Origin: a bacterium
GTDB lineage: Bacteria; Auribacterota; JABMQX01
Assembly: GCA_013203085.1 (NCBI GenBank)
Contig: JABMQX010000663.1
Span: forward strand, 1-8,814
Length of the DNA stretch: 8,814 nucleotides
Reading direction: 5' to 3'
A program made the translations under genes and the position numbers. This document shows positions 6,539 through 8,814 of the stretch, in pieces; within the stretch, counting starts at the first letter, position 1, and the number at the start of each line of letters is the position of its first letter. The notes under the pieces were generated by a model, which worked only from the letters and a program-made list of their open reading frames with translations, did no database searches and was not told the DNA's origin.

Positions 6539-6603
6539 TGTTTCATCCTCGCCACAGGGCTAACAGAATCGCCGCGCCCCAGCAGCCAACCAGAATTGTT
6601 CTC

Positions 6604-6885
6604 TCAAACGAAACTGAGAGTTTCTCCCTCCTCCAGAGTGACAATTGCTTTTTTCCAATCGGGCCGCTTGCCCACCACCATACCCATCCGTTTCTTCTTT
6701 CCCCTTACATTCATCGTGTTGACATCCTTGACCCTCACCTTATACAGCTTCTCGATGGCGAGCTTGATCTCGATCTTGTTCGCCCGACGGCTCGCTCTGA
6801 AAATGTACTTGTTTTCTTCCTCCGACAACCGCGTGCCTTTCTCCGAAAGGATCGGGTACCTCACTATGTCATATTCGTCCTTCAT
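6604..6885 (-). CDS. rplW: 50S ribosomal protein L23
   Basis: L23 sits at the exit of the peptide tunnel and is the docking point for trigger factor and SRP. From the ATG chosen here the protein is 93 aa and begins MKDEYDIVRYPILSEKGT, which aligns with the usual family opening (D-I-I-x-x-P-x-x-T/S-E-K). The core YIFRASRRANKIEIKLAIEKLYKVRVKDVNTMNVRGKKKRMG contains the conserved rRNA-binding strand and loop. Upstream in-frame TTG and GTG codons would add four residues but have a poorer ribosome site. It ends in TGA; the 65-nt spacer before rplB begins directly with GAGAAC, a hexamer also seen before rpsJ and rplC. Confidence 0.97.
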   Translation of the reverse strand: MKDEYDIVRYPILSEKGTRLSEEENKYIFRASRRANKIEIKLAIEKLYKVRVKDVNTMNVRGKKKRMGMVVGKRPDWKKAIVTLEEGETLSFV

Positions 6886-6890
6886 CCGTC

Positions 6891-6895
6891 TCACC
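6891..6895 (-). promoter_or_regulatory. Ribosome binding site deciding the rplW start
   Basis: GGTGA, a match to the anti-Shine-Dalgarno complement, lies 5 nt before the ATG at 6885. It supports that ATG over the in-frame TTG (6897) and GTG (6894) a few codons upstream. Confidence 0.6.
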
Positions 6896-6902
6896 AACTG
6901 TA

Positions 6903-7547
6903 CTATTGCTCCCCAAGGTGCAGCGACTCGAAGCTCGCCTTCGTCAGTAACAAGAAGTCGTGGCTCAGAATATCGTAGGCGCTCACGTCGCCCACCGACC
7001 GATAAGTCAAAGAACGCATGTTCCGGGCGGACAACAAAGTGTTCTTGTCGCTCCTATCCGTCACTAAGAGCACCTTACCCGAAAGGTCCAAGCTCCTGAG
7101 CGTTTCAGCCATGACCCTCGTTTTAGGAAGATCGAACTTCAGCTCGTCCAGTACCAGCAGCTTTTCGTGACGAATCTTTTCGCCCAGGGCATGATCGAAA
7201 ACTAACCTTCTCATCTTTCGCGGAAAGCGCTTCTTCACACTCTTAGGCTTTGGGCCGAAAACGACACCTCCGCCTCGGAACAACGGCGACGCGAGGGTCC
7301 CTGCACGGGCACGGCCCGTGCCCTTCTGCCGCCAGGGCTTCGCGTTCGACGCCCTCACCTCCGCCCGCGTTTTTGTCGAGGCACTCCATGATCGCCAGCT
7401 CCTCCGCTGTTGCACAACATAATCGTGAACGAGCTGCTGATTCACTTTCGCTTCGGCGATATAGGATTTCAGCTTCAACTCCGCCACAAGTTGGCCCGCC
7501 GAATTGACAAGCTTTACAGTTTTCTTCGCGTCAGTCCCCACGCTCAC
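6903..7547 (-). CDS. rplD: 50S ribosomal protein L4
   Basis: L4 lines the nascent-peptide exit tunnel and in some bacteria represses its own S10 operon. The signature loop KTRAEVRASNAKPWRQKGTG, then RARAG, SPLFRGGGVVFGPKPKS, and the globular C-terminal domain are all present. I place the start at the GTG overlapping the rplC TGA, giving 214 aa (VSVGTDAKKTVKL...), a normal length; a second GTG two codons later is possible. The frame is open much farther upstream, to 7817, but that part is the out-of-frame shadow of rplC. Residues 49-54 are RSWRSW, a tandem repeat at the entry to the tunnel loop. The gene ends in TAG, 17 nt before rplW. Confidence 0.97.
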   Translation of the reverse strand: MSVGTDAKKTVKLVNSAGQLVAELKLKSYIAEAKVNQQLVHDYVVQQRRSWRSWSASTKTRAEVRASNAKPWRQKGTGRARAGTLASPLFRGGGVVFGPKPKSVKKRFPRKMRRLVFDHALGEKIRHEKLLVLDELKFDLPKTRVMAETLRSLDLSGKVLLVTDRSDKNTLLSARNMRSLTYRSVGDVSAYDILSHDFLLLTKASFESLHLGEQ

Positions 7548-8191
7548 TCTTCTTTCTTCACCTTTTGCTTCACTGACCTGCGAACGAACAAAAGCCCTTT
7601 TGGTGGGCCGGGCACGCATCCTTTCACCAGCAAAAGGTTCTCTTCCGGCCGCACCAGCAATACCTCCAGATTCAAGGCCGTCACTCGCCTGTTCCCGGCG
7701 TGGCCGGGCAGCTTCTTCCCTTTCAGCACTCGCCCCGGAGATGCGCTGCAGCCAATTGAACCCGGCTGGCGATGGAACGTTGACCCGTGCGACTTCGGCC
7801 CGCCCCTCATGTTCCATCTTTTGACCACTCCGGCAAAGCCTTTCCCTTTTGACACTCCCGTCACGTCCACCCTCTGCCCGACGGAAAAAAGATCGACACG
7901 GATCTCCTGCCCGACCTTGTACTCGTCGCCACTTTCGATCCTCACCTCTTTCAAGTGCCTCTTCGGGGCCACACTCGCCTTACTGAAATGCCCCGCGAGG
8001 GGCTTGGTGAGCCTCGATTCATCTACATCTCCAAAGCCTAACTGCACGGACCCGTAATTGCCGGGCTTGTCACTCTTTACTTGCACCACTGTGCAGGGCC
8101 CGGCCTCCATGATCGTGCCTCCTATGGCTCTTCCCTCCTTGTCGAAGAGCTGAACCATCCCGACTTTTTTTGCTAACAAACCTTCAATCAT
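7544..8191 (-). CDS. rplC: 50S ribosomal protein L3
   Basis: L3 (215 aa) binds near the 3' end of 23S rRNA and reaches into the peptidyl-transferase centre; it is an early assembly protein. The start MIEGLLAKKVGM, the middle VDVTGVSKGKGFAGVVKRWNMRGGPKSHGS and the later GRVLKGKKLPGHAGNRRVT are classic L3 signatures in the correct order. The region that reads GNQTPG in E. coli, whose glutamine is methylated by PrmB, is GCSASPG here, so that site is absent, as in many bacteria. ATG start with only a weak upstream GAGAG. The C-terminus is lysine/glutamate-rich and its TGA stop overlaps the rplD start by 4 nt (GTGA), indicating translational coupling. Confidence 0.98.
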   Translation of the reverse strand: MIEGLLAKKVGMVQLFDKEGRAIGGTIMEAGPCTVVQVKSDKPGNYGSVQLGFGDVDESRLTKPLAGHFSKASVAPKRHLKEVRIESGDEYKVGQEIRVDLFSVGQRVDVTGVSKGKGFAGVVKRWNMRGGPKSHGSTFHRQPGSIGCSASPGRVLKGKKLPGHAGNRRVTALNLEVLLVRPEENLLLVKGCVPGPPKGLLFVRRSVKQKVKKEE

Positions 8192-8197
8192 TGCTCT

Positions 8198-8211
8198 CGT
8201 TCTCGCGAACG
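8198..8211 (-). promoter_or_regulatory. Small GNRA-capped hairpin just before the rplC start
   Basis: On the mRNA strand this reads CGUUC-GCGA-GAACG, a 5-bp stem closed by a GCGA tetraloop of the stable GNRA class. It ends 6 nt before the rplC ATG, leaving only AGAGCA between. The rest of the 92-nt rpsJ-rplC spacer shows no clear promoter or terminator. The structure is read directly from the sequence; any effect on rplC translation is inference, and a 5-bp stem can arise by chance. Confidence 0.35.
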
Positions 8212-8283
8212 CTCATTTTCCAGTTGCTGACGAATTCATTGACCTTGTTCCGCCCGCACACCTTCCATCATCCGACGTGGATT

Positions 8284-8598
8284 TCAGACGCGGATCTTGA
8301 TGTCAACCCCAGCCGAGAGATTCAGCTTCTTCAGCTCGTCAATCGTTCTGGCTGTCGGTTCGACAATGTCCAAGAGACGCTTGTGGATTCGAGTCTCAAA
8401 CTGCTCCCGCGACTTTTTGTCCACGTTCGGCGAGCGCAAGACGGTGTACCTTTCCACCTTCGTCGGAAGAGGAACAGGGCCGACCACCCGCGCTCCTGTC
8501 CGCTTGGCGGTGTCAACGATTTCCTGGACCGACTGATCGAGCAGGCGATGATCAAATGCCTTCAAACGGATTCGAATTTTTTGCTCTTCCACTGCCAT
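8284..8598 (-). CDS. rpsJ: 30S ribosomal protein S10
   Basis: S10 (104 aa, normal size) is part of the 30S head and, as NusE, also takes part in transcription antitermination with NusB. Recognition rests on the N-terminal KIRIRLKAFDHRLLDQS, the central GARVVGPVPLPTK and RYTVLRSPNVDKKSREQFE, and the closing LNLSAGVDIKIRV, which together cover the whole family. The ATG start gives MAVEEQKIRIRLK. No good Shine-Dalgarno sits at normal distance: GGGA abuts the ATG. An in-frame GTG at codon 3 (8592) would have GGGA at 6 nt and is a possible alternative. The gene follows tuf and opens the S10 set; it ends in TGA, 92 nt before rplC. Confidence 0.98.
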   Translation of the reverse strand: MAVEEQKIRIRLKAFDHRLLDQSVQEIVDTAKRTGARVVGPVPLPTKVERYTVLRSPNVDKKSREQFETRIHKRLLDIVEPTARTIDELKKLNLSAGVDIKIRV

Positions 8599-8608
8599 TC
8601 CCAGCGCT

Positions 8609-8670
8609 CTGTTCTCGTGTCGGAGGCGCTCGCATCCTTAACTCGGCGACCGTCATCCGCCGGAGAACAG
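8609..8670 (-). repeat. Inverted repeat in the tuf-rpsJ spacer
   Basis: A perfect 8-bp inverted repeat (CTGTTCTC at 8609-8616 and its complement GAGAACAG at 8663-8670) spans most of the 73-nt spacer. A second, 5-bp pair (8644-8648 with 8658-8662) lies immediately inside one arm. In the mRNA this could fold into a stem ending 10 nt before the rpsJ start and cover its purine-rich upstream region. There is no U-run, so it does not look like a terminator. A regulatory role is inference only. Confidence 0.4.
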
Positions 8671-8671
8671 C

Positions 8672-8814
8672 CTATTCGATAATATCAGTAACGGTTCCGG
8701 CTCCGACGGTTTTGCCTCCCTCTCGGATGGCGAACCGCAGAGTTTTCTCCATTGCGATCGGCGCAATCAACTCCACCGTAAGATTCACGTTATCACCCGG
8801 CATCACCATCTCCA
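8672..8814 (-). CDS. tuf: Elongation factor Tu, C-terminal end (partial, 5' end outside window)
   Basis: The last 46 complete codons of EF-Tu, the GTPase that delivers aminoacyl-tRNA to the ribosomal A site, end in a TAG stop. The visible piece is the end of the third beta-barrel domain, with the conserved MVMPGDNVN stretch, the LIAPIAMEKTLRFAIREGG segment and the ending GAGTVTDIIE, all hallmarks of bacterial EF-Tu. The gene enters from the right edge, so its length and GTP-binding domain cannot be judged. It is followed after 73 nt by rpsJ on the same strand, the common arrangement in which the str operon runs straight into the S10 operon. Confidence 0.97.
   Translation of the reverse strand, partial: EMVMPGDNVNLTVELIAPIAMEKTLRFAIREGGKTVGAGTVTDIIE

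Noticed and set aside
6529..6603. rplW frame stays open for 24 codons past its TGA into the start of rplB
   Set aside because: L23 is complete without it, the sequence has no family match, and an open run of this length in GC-rich DNA is common by chance.
7548..7817. Possible 90-residue N-terminal extension of L4
   Set aside because: It overlaps rplC in another frame, has no L4-family similarity, and a GTG coupled to the rplC stop gives a normal-length L4.

Overview
This window is one uninterrupted ribosomal-protein gene cluster, read entirely on the minus strand from right to left. It carries the junction of the str, S10 and spc operons: the 3' end of tuf (EF-Tu), then rpsJ-rplC-rplD-rplW-rplB-rpsS-rplV-rpsC-rplP-rpmC-rpsQ (the S10 set), then rplN-rplX-rplE-rpsN-rpsH-rplF-rplR and the first part of rpsE (the spc set). 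Gene order matches the canonical bacterial order with nothing missing or inserted. tuf is cut by the right edge and rpsE by the left edge; the other 18 genes look intact and of normal length.

The organism is a bacterium: bacterial-type L2, L3, L4, L23 and S10, Shine-Dalgarno motifs before many genes, and bacterial gene order. DNA is moderately GC-rich. S14 is the short zinc-binding form (two CxxC) and L24 carries a C-terminal four-cysteine ribbon. tuf lies directly upstream of rpsJ. I cannot name a phylum with confidence. Part of L4 recalls Chlamydiae/Verrucomicrobia relatives, but that is a recollection of family sequences and not a test.

Layout: spacers are short (overlaps up to 92 nt), no stretch of 300 bases lacks a gene, and I see no terminator, tRNA, mobile element or CRISPR. 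The four longest spacers are tuf-rpsJ (73 nt), rpsJ-rplC (92 nt), rpmC-rpsQ (91 nt) and rplW-rplB together with rpsQ-rplN (65 nt each). The tight packing implies cotranscription, and several genes are probably translationally coupled (rplC/rplD overlap by 4 nt, rpsC/rplP by 53 nt). Six of the 19 visible starts appear to be GTG or TTG. Together the products build the polypeptide exit tunnel region, the peptidyl-transferase support proteins, the 5S RNA particle (L5, L18) and the 30S head (S3, S10, S14, S19) and body (S5, S8, S17).

I do not see a new biological system here. The second-look items are small: a long rpsC/rplP overlap, possible RNA structures and a shared GAGAAC motif in spacers, a coding-like rpmC-rpsQ spacer, a tandem tripeptide in L4, and an N-terminal extension on L24.
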